The notes: generated by a model not told the origin, from the letters alone. A DNA stretch of 11,422 nucleotides from JANOQP01 sp044227705 (GCA_044227705.1 JBGAWE010000144.1:1-11422); one strand, 5' to 3'; shown: positions 1 to 7,748, counted from the first letter of the stretch. Program-made: numbers and translations.

Positions 1-526
1 CGATGTAATAGTCTTCCCCAAAAATGTCGAGCCACCACTCGAATTCCTTCCTCGCATCTTGTTCGCCGTACCTCAAAATCGCCTGCGGGACCATCGCCCC
101 GATGCAGCAGGTGGTGGCTATCAAGCCTTCGTGATGTTTCAAAACCAGCTCCTTGTCGATGCGCGGATACTTTCCGTACATCCCGTCGATAAAGCCTAGT
201 GAGCAGAGCTTCGTGAGGTTTTTATAACCGGTTTCGTTCTTCGCCAGAAAGAGTTGATGGAAACGCTTGTCGCGGTCGTCCTTCGTAAAAGTCTTCCGAA
301 ACCGGTCGGAGACGACGTAGAACTCGCAGCCCACAATCGGCTTCACTCCCTCGTGCTTGGCGGCCTCGGCGACGAACTGGAAGGCGCCGAACATGTTGCC
401 GTGGTCGGTGATGGCGAGGCCGCGCATCCCATCGGCCTTCGCCTTTTTGAACATACCCTCGATGCTCGCCGCGCCGTCGAGGAGGCTGAACTGACTGTGG
501 CAGTGGAGGTGGCTGAAAGCTGGCAT
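1..526 (-). CDS. dnaE: DNA polymerase III alpha subunit, N-terminal part (cut by window edge)
   Basis: This is the catalytic alpha subunit of the replicative DNA polymerase III, which extends the new strand at the fork. Only the first 175 residues lie in the window; the gene continues past position 1. The visible part is the PHP domain. It opens with the motif HLHCHSQFSLLDG (residues 6-18), followed by AITDHGNMFG (38-47), both typical metal-site motifs of the PHP fold. Later segments such as LCSLGFIDGMYGKYPRIDKE (108-127) and LIATTCCIGAMVPQAI (135-150) match the DnaE form I know from Bacteroidota. The start at 526 gives MPAFSHLH, which fits the usual family start. No Shine-Dalgarno is seen. 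A TAnnTTTG box lies about 50 bp upstream (572-579). Reading the frame across the window gave no stop or shift. Identification is very secure. Confidence 0.96.
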   Translation of the reverse strand, partial: MPAFSHLHCHSQFSLLDGAASIEGMFKKAKADGMRGLAITDHGNMFGAFQFVAEAAKHEGVKPIVGCEFYVVSDRFRKTFTKDDRDKRFHQLFLAKNETGYKNLTKLCSLGFIDGMYGKYPRIDKELVLKHHEGLIATTCCIGAMVPQAILRYGEQDARKEFEWWLDIFGEDYYI

Positions 527-571
527 GACCGCGAGGAGGTGGGAAGTTTTCTCTAAAAAAAAGCTGTCGCT

Positions 572-579
572 CAAAGGTA
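572..579 (-). promoter_or_regulatory. candidate -7 promoter box for dnaE
   Basis: On the minus strand this reads TACCTTTG, a perfect match to the Bacteroidota -7 consensus TAnnTTTG. It lies about 45-50 bp before the dnaE start codon, a sensible leader length. I do not see a clear TTG at the expected -33 position, so the call is tentative. Confidence 0.4.
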
Positions 580-1097
580 CCCTCGGGCCTCCGCGGCGGG
601 GATGGGTGTGGAAAAGTTTAGCGCCACATAGGCCTCGAATCGCAGACGGCGAGACCGGAATTGGGGATGTAAAAGTTCAAGGACAACACGTCTGCCGCTT
701 TCGGCACGCCTTTGCAAGCAAGACGCTCTCCGGCCTTCCTCGCGGGCCTCTTGCCGTAAAAAAAACAAGGTGCCGCATATTGCTATGGACACCCTGTATA
801 ACCCCAAAAAACCAAATGAAAACTTCTTTATCAAAACTCGGGATGATGTTCTGCCCGGCGATATTTCTGTTTGGCGTACTTGCTTTCGCTTTTCGTCTGG
901 GTCAAAGGTAGAAACGGGTTTTTCTCGCGCAACCCCCTCGCAAATTTTTTTTTCTTCAATTGGTGCTTTCTTTCATCCGAACTGGGGCGTCGGGTGAGCG
1001 CTTCCTTTTCTCAAACAATTCAAACAGGGTCAAAACCACCCCGTTTTCCCTGCGTTTCTCAAAAAAACAGGCCGCGTCTGGGGCGGCGGCGGCGGTG

Positions 1098-1110
1098 TTT
1101 CTACTTTCGC
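1098..1110 (+). promoter_or_regulatory. candidate acnA promoter (-7 region)
   Basis: The 13-mer TTTCTACTTTCGC contains TACTTTCG, one mismatch from the Bacteroidota -7 consensus TAnnTTTG. It ends 40 bp before the acnA start codon. The same 13 bases occur 37 bp before the gcvP start (7749-7761, minus strand). That repetition at the same distance from two unrelated genes supports a promoter role. No TTG -33 box is obvious; a TCTGG lies about 20 bp upstream. Confidence 0.5.
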
Positions 1111-1150
1111 GGCAACCGGGCGGAGGCCCAAAAAAAACTTTTCGACCAAC

Positions 1151-3421
1151 ATGATTTTCGACCTAAAAATGATTCAGGCCTTCTACAAGGCCCTCCCGGC
1201 CCGGGTTGACGCGGCCAAGAAATCGCTCAACCGGCCCCTCACCCTCTCCGAAAAAATCCTCTTCGCCCACCTCCATCCCGACTCGCCGTTGGCCGACTTC
1301 AAGCGCGGCGGCGACTACGTCTTCTTCTCGCCCGACCGCGTGGCGATGCAGGACGCGACGGCGCAGATGGCCCTCCTCCAGTTCATGATGTGCGGACGCA
1401 AGAAGGTGGCCGTCCCCTCGACCGTCCACTGCGACCACCTCATCCAGGCGAAAACGGGTGCGGCGGCCGACCTCAAAAATGCCCTCGACAAAAGCTCGGA
1501 GGTGTTCAACTTCCTCGAAAGCGTCTCCAATAAATACGGCATAGGTTTTTGGAAACCGGGCGCGGGCATCATCCACCAAATCGTCCTCGAAAACTACGCC
1601 TTCCCCGGAGGGATGATGATCGGCACCGACTCGCACACGGTCAACGCGGGCGGCCTCGGCATGGTCGCCATCGGCGTGGGCGGGGCGGACGCGGTCGACG
1701 CGATGAGCGGCATGGCTTGGGAACTGAAAATGCCGAAGCTCATCGGCGTTCACCTGACCGGAAAGCTGCGCGGCTGGGCCTCGCCGAAGGACGTGATTTT
1801 AAAGGTCGCCGGGATTTTGACCGTGAAAGGCGGCACCGGTGCCATCGTCGAGTATTTCGGAAAGGGCGCCCAGTCGATGAGCTGCACCGGCAAGGGCACG
1901 ATCTGCAACATGGGCGCGGAAATCGGCGCGACGACCTCCACCTTCGGCTACGACAAGTCGATGGCCCGCTACCTCAAGGCGACCGGCCGCGCAAAGGTGG
2001 CGACGATGGCCAACCGGGTCGCCGAGCACCTCACGGGCGACCCGGAGTGCTACGCAAACCCCGAGAAGTACTTCGACCAGGTGATTGAAATCGACCTCTC
2101 AAAACTCGAGCCGCACGTCAACGGGCCGTTCACGCCCGACCTCGCTTGGCCGCTTTCCAAGTTCGCGGCGGCCGTGAAAAAGAACAACTACCCGCAGAAA
2201 CTGGAAGTCGGCCTCATCGGTTCCTGTACCAATTCGAGCTACGAGGACCTCGACCGCGCGGCCTCCGTCGCGCGGCAGGCGGCGGACAACCATGTCGAGG
2301 CGCAGGCCGAGTTCACCATCACGCCCGGCTCGGAGCAGATCCGGTTCACGGTCGAGCGCGACGGGCTTTTAAAAGAGTTTGAGAAAATCGGGGGCCTTGT
2401 GCTGGCCAACGCCTGCGGTCCGTGCATCGGGCAATGGGACCGCCACATCGACGACAAGAACCGGCCGAACTCCATCATCACCTCCTACAACCGCAACTTC
2501 ACCAAGCGCAACGACGGCAACCCGAACACCCACGCCTTCGTCGCCTCGCCCGAGATTGTCACCGCATTCGCCATCGCGGGCGACCTGACGTTCAACCCGG
2601 TGAAGGATTTTCTCACCAATAAAAAAGGAGAGAAAGTCAAGCTCGCCCCGCCGAAGGGCGACGAACTGCCGAAAAACGGCTTCGCCGTCGAGGACGCGGG
2701 CTATATCGAGCCGGCCAAAAACGGCGGACGCATCAAGATCGTCGTCGACAAAAAATCGGAGCGTCTGCAGCTTTTGAAGCCCTTCGCCCCCATCACCGAC
2801 GATCAGTTGAAGGGGATGCGCCTTTTGATAAAAGCAAAAGGGAAGTGCACGACCGACCACATCTCGATGGCCGGGCCGTGGCTCAAGTTCCGGGGCCACC
2901 TCGAGAACATCTCGAACAACTGCCTCATCGGGGCCATCAACTTCTACAACGGCGAGGCCAACAAAGTCCTCAATCTTGAATCGGGCAGCTACATGGCCGT
3001 GCCGGAATCGGCGCGCCTTTACCAAAAGAAGGGCATCTCGACCATCGTCTTCGGCGAGGAGAACTACGGCGAAGGCTCCTCCCGCGAGCACGCAGCGATG
3101 GAGCCGCGCCACCTCGGGGTGAAGGCGGTCATCGTAAAATCGTTCGCACGCATCCACCAGACGAACCTGAAAAAGCAGGGGATGCTGGCTCTGACCTTCA
3201 AAAACCCGGCGGACTACGACCTCATCCGGCAGGACGACCGCGTGGACCTCGTCGGGTTCGACAAGTTCTCGCCGACGAGCCAGTTCCACGTCGTTTTGCA
3301 CCACGCGGACGGCACCTCGGACAAGTTCGAGGTGGAGCACAACTACAACCAGCAGCAAATCGACTGGGTCGTGGCGGGGTCGGCTCTGAACAAGATTCGG
3401 AAGGACATGGGGCTTGCGTGA
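1151..3421 (+). CDS. acnA: aconitate hydratase, mitochondrial type
   Basis: This enzyme interconverts citrate and isocitrate through cis-aconitate in the TCA cycle, using a [4Fe-4S] cluster in the cytoplasm. The 756 residues match the usual length of the mitochondrial-type family, which is found in Bacteroides and relatives. Cluster ligands are visible as Cys359 (GLIGSCTNSS) and Cys422/Cys425 (NACGPCIGQW), one residue off pig mitochondrial aconitase numbering. The active-site stretch EGSSREHAAMEPRHLG (641-656) holds the serine and arginine that act on substrate. The N-terminal part includes VAVPSTVHCDHLIQAK (86-101) and MMIGTDSHTVNAGGLG (165-180). The start at 1151 gives MIFDLKMIQ, as in related proteins; the ATG six codons later is a less likely start. 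There is no clear Shine-Dalgarno. It appears monocistronic: no gene follows on this strand before the terminator at 3482-3518. Confidence 0.97.
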   Translation: MIFDLKMIQAFYKALPARVDAAKKSLNRPLTLSEKILFAHLHPDSPLADFKRGGDYVFFSPDRVAMQDATAQMALLQFMMCGRKKVAVPSTVHCDHLIQAKTGAAADLKNALDKSSEVFNFLESVSNKYGIGFWKPGAGIIHQIVLENYAFPGGMMIGTDSHTVNAGGLGMVAIGVGGADAVDAMSGMAWELKMPKLIGVHLTGKLRGWASPKDVILKVAGILTVKGGTGAIVEYFGKGAQSMSCTGKGTICNMGAEIGATTSTFGYDKSMARYLKATGRAKVATMANRVAEHLTGDPECYANPEKYFDQVIEIDLSKLEPHVNGPFTPDLAWPLSKFAAAVKKNNYPQKLEVGLIGSCTNSSYEDLDRAASVARQAADNHVEAQAEFTITPGSEQIRFTVERDGLLKEFEKIGGLVLANACGPCIGQWDRHIDDKNRPNSIITSYNRNFTKRNDGNPNTHAFVASPEIVTAFAIAGDLTFNPVKDFLTNKKGEKVKLAPPKGDELPKNGFAVEDAGYIEPAKNGGRIKIVVDKKSERLQLLKPFAPITDDQLKGMRLLIKAKGKCTTDHISMAGPWLKFRGHLENISNNCLIGAINFYNGEANKVLNLESGSYMAVPESARLYQKKGISTIVFGEENYGEGSSREHAAMEPRHLGVKAVIVKSFARIHQTNLKKQGMLALTFKNPADYDLIRQDDRVDLVGFDKFSPTSQFHVVLHHADGTSDKFEVEHNYNQQQIDWVVAGSALNKIRKDMGLA

Positions 3422-3477
3422 GGCACCTGTTTTCATTGACCTCCGCCTAACGCGGTCTCAGTTCATTGAACTCGAAC

Positions 3478-3525
3478 AAAAAATCGGCCTGTCGGACATC
3501 AAGTCCGGCAGGCCGATTGATTTTT
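3478..3525. terminator. bidirectional intrinsic terminator between acnA and the sigZ cluster
   Basis: A 16-bp stem (3482-3497 with 3503-3518, one G-T wobble) closes a 5-base loop. Six A bases precede it (3478-3483) and five T bases follow (3521-3525), so each direction has a U-rich tail in RNA. It sits 60 bp after the acnA stop and 23 bp after the last minus-strand gene, serving both converging units. Confidence 0.85.
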
Positions 3526-3547
3526 GAGGGCTAAAACCTCGACAGGC

Positions 3548-3712
3548 TCAATGACCCGGGCAGCAGAGCGGAGCGCAAACCTTGTCGCAGCACTCCGTTT
3601 GCTCGCCACCGCAACGGCCGCCGTCACCGGCCGAGTGCGCTTTGAGCGCGACGGCCGAGGCGGCCAGCCCGGCCAGCAACAGCCCGGCGAAGAGAAACTT
3701 CCTGGATTTCAT
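3548..3712 (-). CDS. small exported cysteine-rich protein (54 aa), function unknown
   Basis: I do not recognise a family. The N-terminus is a clear signal peptide: basic start MKSRKF, hydrophobic core LFAGLLLAGLAASAVA (7-22), then a likely cleavage near ALKA. The mature part is only about 30 residues and has six cysteines (34, 41, 42, 46, 50, 51) in the pattern C-x6-CC-x3-C-x3-CC, ending CPGH. The cysteines and terminal His suggest metal binding or disulfides outside the cytoplasm; that is inference. The ATG at 3712 is chosen because it begins the signal peptide exactly; the open frame continues upstream, but with unlikely content. It is the last gene of the minus-strand cluster with the 29-aa peptide (61 bp upstream) and the sigma factor, and is followed by the 3482-3518 terminator. 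Confidence 0.7.
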   Translation of the reverse strand: MKSRKFLFAGLLLAGLAASAVALKAHSAGDGGRCGGEQTECCDKVCAPLCCPGH

Positions 3713-3773
3713 GTCGTGAAAATTTTTTTTTGAAAAAATGGATGGTTCGATGGCTTTTCGGGAAGGCTGATGG

Positions 3774-3863
3774 TCAGCAGCAGCCCGACTCTGTCCCGCC
3801 GCCACAACACCCGCCTCCGCAGCCCGAGCCACAGCAACCGGGGGCGATTCCGAGGATTTCCAT
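3774..3863 (-). CDS. 29-aa glycine/cysteine-rich peptide, function unknown
   Basis: This tiny frame starts with MEILGIAPG and continues as CCGSGCGGGCC, ending TESGCC and a TGA stop. It has seven cysteines (10, 11, 15, 19, 20, 28, 29) and eleven glycines in 29 residues. An in-frame TAA lies four codons before the ATG, so the frame is self-contained and not the tail of a longer gene. It sits 54 bp after sigZ and 61 bp before the exported cysteine-rich gene, all on the same strand. The three CC pairs resemble a metal- or thiol-binding peptide, or a precursor that is modified, but no modifying enzyme is visible in the window. The alternative is chance: a GC-rich frame easily yields Gly and Cys codons. 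The non-random MEILGIAP start, the neighbour with similar CC pairs and the cysteine-rich sigma tail argue for a gene. Confidence 0.5.
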   Translation of the reverse strand: MEILGIAPGCCGSGCGGGCCGGGTESGCC

Positions 3864-3917
3864 GTTCTTGAAAATTTAGGTTGAGAGAAAAAAATGCGGC
3901 CCGCGCGTCGGCCGCTG

Positions 3918-4550
3918 TCAACAGGATAGACGAGGATCGCAAGGAAAGACGCAGCCCGCGCCCAGCTTTTTCGTGTTCTCCGCGATTTTTTCCCGCACGG
4001 CGGCAATCTCGGCCGACGGGTTCGGCCGCCGTTGGAAGTCGATGATGCCGCCCCGCCGGTCGGTCTCGAACGCGCAGCACTCGTCAAACTTTTCGCGCAG
4101 CTCGGCCCGCGCCCGCTGCACCCGGCTCTTTGCCCCGGAGAGGCTGATGCCCCAGCGGTCGGCCAGCTCTTTTTGCGGAACTCGTTGAAAATCAGCAAGT
4201 TCTATCGCCTCGCGTCGGTCGGGCAACAGCAGTTCGAGGAAAGGGCCGACGCACTCGGCGACGTATTGGCGAAAGTCCCCGCCCTCGCCGTCGGCCGATG
4301 CGCTGCTCGCGTCGTCGAGTTCGGCAGTCGGCAGCCGTCGTTTTTTTCGATAGTCGATGAGGGTGTTCTGCGCCAGCCGCCAGACCCAAAACGGGAGGCT
4401 GTCGCCGTTGGAGAGCGTGGGCAGCTTGAGGTGGATTTTCACAAAGATTTCCTGCAAAAGATCCTCCGCGTCGGCGCGGCAGGCGACACGCTTTTCGAGG
4501 TAGCGCAACATTTTTTGGTGGAAAACAGTCCAGATGGCGGTTGTATCCAT
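3918..4550 (-). CDS. sigZ: SigZ-like ECF RNA polymerase sigma factor with cysteine-rich C-terminus
   Basis: This protein should direct RNA polymerase to a small set of promoters. Region 2 spans about residues 8-72 (AEDLLQEIFVKIH at 28-40, QNTLIDYRKKRR at 61-72). Region 4 spans about 103-152, with the helix-turn-helix QKELADRWGISLSGAKSRVQ (126-145). After region 4 comes DECCAFETDRRGGIIDF (156-172), the tail signature I associate with the SigZ group. A further extension ends CVFPCDPRLSC, giving cysteines 158, 159, 200, 204 and 210. The start at 4550 (MDTTAIWTVFHQ, 210 aa) fits the family; an in-frame ATG at 4589 would add 13 unrelated residues. No anti-sigma gene is adjacent. The two genes downstream on the same strand encode small cysteine-rich products, so the tail may sense thiol state or metal and the cluster may be self-regulated; that is inference. 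Confidence 0.88.
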   Translation of the reverse strand: MDTTAIWTVFHQKMLRYLEKRVACRADAEDLLQEIFVKIHLKLPTLSNGDSLPFWVWRLAQNTLIDYRKKRRLPTAELDDASSASADGEGGDFRQYVAECVGPFLELLLPDRREAIELADFQRVPQKELADRWGISLSGAKSRVQRARAELREKFDECCAFETDRRGGIIDFQRRPNPSAEIAAVREKIAENTKKLGAGCVFPCDPRLSC

Positions 4551-4755
4551 GAAAAGCCTATGTTTCTGGGGCTGGTTTTCCCCGAACAAATGGACGATCG
4601 CGGGCGGAAAAGACGCAGGTTTTGACCCTTGAATTTTAGCTGGACAAAAAAGCTGGTCGGCTGGCTACAGAGCCGGCTCACCTAAAAATTCGAAACTGTC
4701 GCAGCCCAACTCTCGCCTCTGTTCTGTCGGCCATATCGACAATCGTCATAATACA

Positions 4756-4788
4756 AGCGGCCCAACCATTACGTCTGGTTGGGCCGCT
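4756..4788 (-). terminator. terminator downstream of gcvP
   Basis: A perfect 13-bp stem (4756-4768 with 4776-4788) encloses a 7-base loop. On the minus strand it is followed by TTGTATTAT, a moderately T-rich tail. It lies 31 bp after the gcvP stop codon and before sigZ, so it should end gcvP transcription and separate the two units. Confidence 0.75.
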
Positions 4789-4819
4789 CCCATTTTCAAA
4801 ATCCTTCAAAAAGCATCCC

Positions 4820-7711
4820 TCACGCCCCCTGGTACGCCTCCATCGGCGGGCAGGTGCAGACAAGGTTCCTGTCCCCCTTCGCCTGGTCGATGCGCCCGAC
4901 GGTCGGCCAGAACTTGCGCCCCTCGCGTAGGTAGGGCAGCGGGAAGGCGGCCCGTTCGCGCCCGTAAGGCCGTGTCCACTCGTCGGCGGTGACGGCCTCG
5001 ACGGTGTGCGGGGCGTTGTGCAGCGGGTTGTTGTCCTCCGTGAAATGGCCAAGTGCGATGTCGTCTATCTCTTTTTTGATGGACAGGAGCGCGTCGCAGA
5101 AGCGATCAAGCTCGGCCTTGTTCTCGCTTTCCGTCGGCTCGATCATGATGGTGCCGGCGACGGGGAAGGAGAGCGTCGGGGCATGGAAGCCGTAGTCCAT
5201 CAGCCGCTTGGCCACGTCCTCCGCGCTGACGAACGCCTTGAAAGGCCGCAGGTCAAGAATCATCTCGTGCGCACAGCGGCCCTGTTCTCCCACATAAAGG
5301 ACGCTGTAAGCCTTCTCCAATTTCGCCTTCATGTAGTTGGCATTGAGAATCGCGTAGCGGGTGGAATCGGCGACGCCCTGCCCGCCGAGCATCCGAATGT
5401 ACCCATAGCTAATGAGCAAAATGCTCGCACTGCCCCACGGCGCGGCCGAGACGGCGTGGATGCCCCGGCGGCCGCCCGTTTTCACGACCGCATGGCCTGG
5501 GAGGAAGGGCGCCAGTTCAGCCGTGCAGCAAATCGGCCCCATGCCTGGCCCGCCGCCGCCGTGCGGGATGGCAAAGGTCTTGTGGAGGTTGAGGTGGCAG
5601 ACGTCGGCCCCGATGTTGCCTGGGCTGGTCAGGCCGACCTGAGCGTTCATGTTCGCGCCGTCCATGTAGACGCGACCGCCGTTTTGATGGATGATTTGGC
5701 AGATTTCCTTTATTGAAGTCTCGAAAACCCCGTGCGTCGAGGGGTAGGTGACCATCAGGCAGGAAAGGTTTTTGGCGTGCGCCTCGGCCTTTTCTTTCAA
5801 GTCGGAGACCATGATGTTGCCCCGCTCGTCGCAGGCGACGACCACCACTTCGAGGCCCACCATGACGGCCGATGCCGGGTTCGTCCCGTGCGCCGACTGC
5901 GGGATGAGGACGACGTTGCGATGCCCCTGCCCCTTGCTTTGATGAAAAGCCTGAATGACGAGCAGCCCCGCGTACTCGCCCTGCGCCCCCGAATTTGGCT
6001 GGAGAGAGCAAGCCGCGAAACCCGTGATTTCGGTCAAGTACTTTTCGAGTTCGGAGACAATCTGGGCGTAGCCTTTCGTCTGCCCCGCGGGTGCGAACGG
6101 GTGCAATCCCCCAAACTCGGGCCACGAAACCGGAATCATCTCCGCCGCCGCGTTCAGCTTCATCGTGCAGGAGCCGAGCGAAATCATCGAGTGGACGAGG
6201 CTCAAATCCTTGTTCTCCAACCTTTTCAGATAGCGCATCATCTCGCTCTCCGTGTGGTAGGAGTTAAAAACGGGGTGCGTCAAAAACGCGGTTTCGCGCA
6301 CCAATCCCGCCGGGATTTTGGGCGCGAGCTGGTCGTTCCATTTCACCATCACCCGGACCAGCGTCTTGTGGACCTGCCCGAAAACATTGACGATGGCCTC
6401 GATGTCGCCCTTTGTCGTCGCCTCGTCGAGGCTGATTTGGATGAAATTTTTCGAGGGGTAGAAGAAGTTCAGCCCCGCCTTCTCCGCCGCCTTTCGGATC
6501 GCAACTTGCTCATTGTCAGAGACTTCGATGCGGAGCGTGTCGAAATACGCGCCGTTTTTGAGCGTGAAGCCGAGGTCGCGAAGACCCTGTTCGAGGTTCT
6601 GCGCCATGAGGTGCGCCCGCCGGGCAATCGACTTGATTCCCGCCGGGCCGTGGTAGACGGCGTACATCGCCGCCATGTTCGCTAGGAGGGCCTGCGCCGT
6701 GCAGATGTTCGAAGTCGCCTTCTCACGGCGGATGTGCTGCTCGCGGGTTTGCAGGGCCATGCGGAGGGCGGTGCGACCCGCATTGTCGGTCGAAACGCCA
6801 ATTATCCGGCCGGGGAGGAGCCGCTTCCAATCTTCTGAGACGGCGAAGAAGGCGGCGTGCGGCCCCCCGAAGCCCATCGGCACCCCGAACCGCTGCGCGT
6901 TGCCGACGACCACGTCTGCCCCCCATTCGCCCGGCGGCTTCAACAGCGCGAGCGCCAGCAAATCGGAGGCGACGCAGACAAAGGCCGCGTTGGCCTTTGC
7001 CTTCTCGACAAAAGCCCTGTAGTCTTCCACAACTCCCTCGCTGTCAGGGAATTGCAGCATCGCGCCGAAGGTCTTCGGGGTGAAGTTGAACTTCCGCCAG
7101 TCGCCCAAAACGATGCGGATGCCGAGCGGTTTGGCCCGTGTGAGGAGCACATCGAGCGTCTGCGGGAAGGTTTTTTCGGATACGAAATACTCGTTCACCA
7201 AGTCCTCCGGCCCTTTCGACCTTTTGTTCTTTTCATGGAAAAACATGGTCATCGCCTCGGCGGCAGCCGTCGCCTCGTCGAGCAGCGAGGCGTTGGCGAT
7301 GGGCAGGCCCGTCAGGTCGCAGACCATCGTCTGGAAATTGAGCAGCGACTCGAGCCGCCCCTGCGCGACCTCTGCCTGATAGGGCGTGTACTGCGTGTAC
7401 CAACCCGGGTTTTCAAACAGGTTCCGCAGGATGACCGGCGGGGTGAGCGTCCCGAAATAGCCCTGCCCGATGAAGTTTCGGAAGACCTTGTTCTTCGCCG
7501 CCACGCCTTTCAGCATGGTGAGGTATTCGGCCTCGCTCATCGCCTCGGGCAGGTCGAGCGGCTTGCCGAGCCGGATGCTGCGCGGCACGGTTTCGGAAAT
7601 CAACTGGTCGAGGTCGCGGCAACCGACGGCTTTGAGCATGGCTGCGGTTTCGTCTGCATTTGGGCCGATGTGTCGGTTTTGGAACTGGTCGAAATGGTCG
7701 AGGCCGGTCAT
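4820..7711 (-). CDS. gcvP: glycine dehydrogenase (decarboxylating), P protein, single chain
   Basis: The P protein of the glycine cleavage system is a PLP enzyme. It removes CO2 from glycine and passes the aminomethyl group to the lipoyl arm of GcvH. The 963 residues equal the usual one-chain form, with both GcvPA-like and GcvPB-like halves. Visible marks are NRHIGPNADET (12-22), NPGWYTQYTPYQAEVAQGR (101-119) and ANASLLDEATAAAEAM (139-154) in the first half. In the second half are SLGSCTMKLN, the PLP lysine Lys711 in HLNLHKTFAIPHGGGGPG, and the glycine-rich loop after it. The E. coli PLP lysine is near 706, so the alignment is close. The start at 7711 gives MTGLDHFDQFQNRH, as expected. The gene is alone: gcvT and gcvH are not adjacent. 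A candidate promoter lies 37 bp upstream and a terminator follows. I see no glycine riboswitch. Confidence 0.97.
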   Translation of the reverse strand: MTGLDHFDQFQNRHIGPNADETAAMLKAVGCRDLDQLISETVPRSIRLGKPLDLPEAMSEAEYLTMLKGVAAKNKVFRNFIGQGYFGTLTPPVILRNLFENPGWYTQYTPYQAEVAQGRLESLLNFQTMVCDLTGLPIANASLLDEATAAAEAMTMFFHEKNKRSKGPEDLVNEYFVSEKTFPQTLDVLLTRAKPLGIRIVLGDWRKFNFTPKTFGAMLQFPDSEGVVEDYRAFVEKAKANAAFVCVASDLLALALLKPPGEWGADVVVGNAQRFGVPMGFGGPHAAFFAVSEDWKRLLPGRIIGVSTDNAGRTALRMALQTREQHIRREKATSNICTAQALLANMAAMYAVYHGPAGIKSIARRAHLMAQNLEQGLRDLGFTLKNGAYFDTLRIEVSDNEQVAIRKAAEKAGLNFFYPSKNFIQISLDEATTKGDIEAIVNVFGQVHKTLVRVMVKWNDQLAPKIPAGLVRETAFLTHPVFNSYHTESEMMRYLKRLENKDLSLVHSMISLGSCTMKLNAAAEMIPVSWPEFGGLHPFAPAGQTKGYAQIVSELEKYLTEITGFAACSLQPNSGAQGEYAGLLVIQAFHQSKGQGHRNVVLIPQSAHGTNPASAVMVGLEVVVVACDERGNIMVSDLKEKAEAHAKNLSCLMVTYPSTHGVFETSIKEICQIIHQNGGRVYMDGANMNAQVGLTSPGNIGADVCHLNLHKTFAIPHGGGGPGMGPICCTAELAPFLPGHAVVKTGGRRGIHAVSAAPWGSASILLISYGYIRMLGGQGVADSTRYAILNANYMKAKLEKAYSVLYVGEQGRCAHEMILDLRPFKAFVSAEDVAKRLMDYGFHAPTLSFPVAGTIMIEPTESENKAELDRFCDALLSIKKEIDDIALGHFTEDNNPLHNAPHTVEAVTADEWTRPYGRERAAFPLPYLREGRKFWPTVGRIDQAKGDRNLVCTCPPMEAYQGA

Positions 7712-7748
7712 TTTGATGTGTGGATGGTTTGTTTCGAAAAAAGAACGG

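Larger units (their letters stand above)
527..1150. other. 620-bp intergenic region between divergent dnaE and acnA
   Basis: I find no convincing gene here. The stretch has several A or T homopolymers (for example near 555, 760, 945, 1065 and 1132). It also has two minus-strand TAnnTTTG boxes (572-579 and 903-910) and the plus-strand box of acnA (1102-1109). A 31-codon plus-strand frame at 816-911 would encode a peptide with a basic start and a hydrophobic middle (FCPAIFLFGVLAFAF). A minus-strand frame at 571-834 could start only at TTG and has no recognisable features. Neither is supported enough to call. A small RNA driven from the 903-910 box is possible, but I see no known RNA family. Confidence 0.5.

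Noticed and set aside
571..834. Minus-strand frame of 87 codons in the dnaE-acnA gap
   Set aside because: Its start would be TTG, it overlaps the dnaE promoter box, and the Arg-rich content has no recognisable motif.
816..911. 31-aa plus-strand frame with a hydrophobic centre
   Set aside because: It is short, with no ribosome site, no partner gene and no cysteine or repeat signature; kept only as a note in the intergenic entry.
2369..3436. 355-codon minus-strand open frame
   Set aside because: It lies wholly antisense to acnA, whose motifs are certain; long antisense frames are common in GC-rich codon usage and the product shows no family features.
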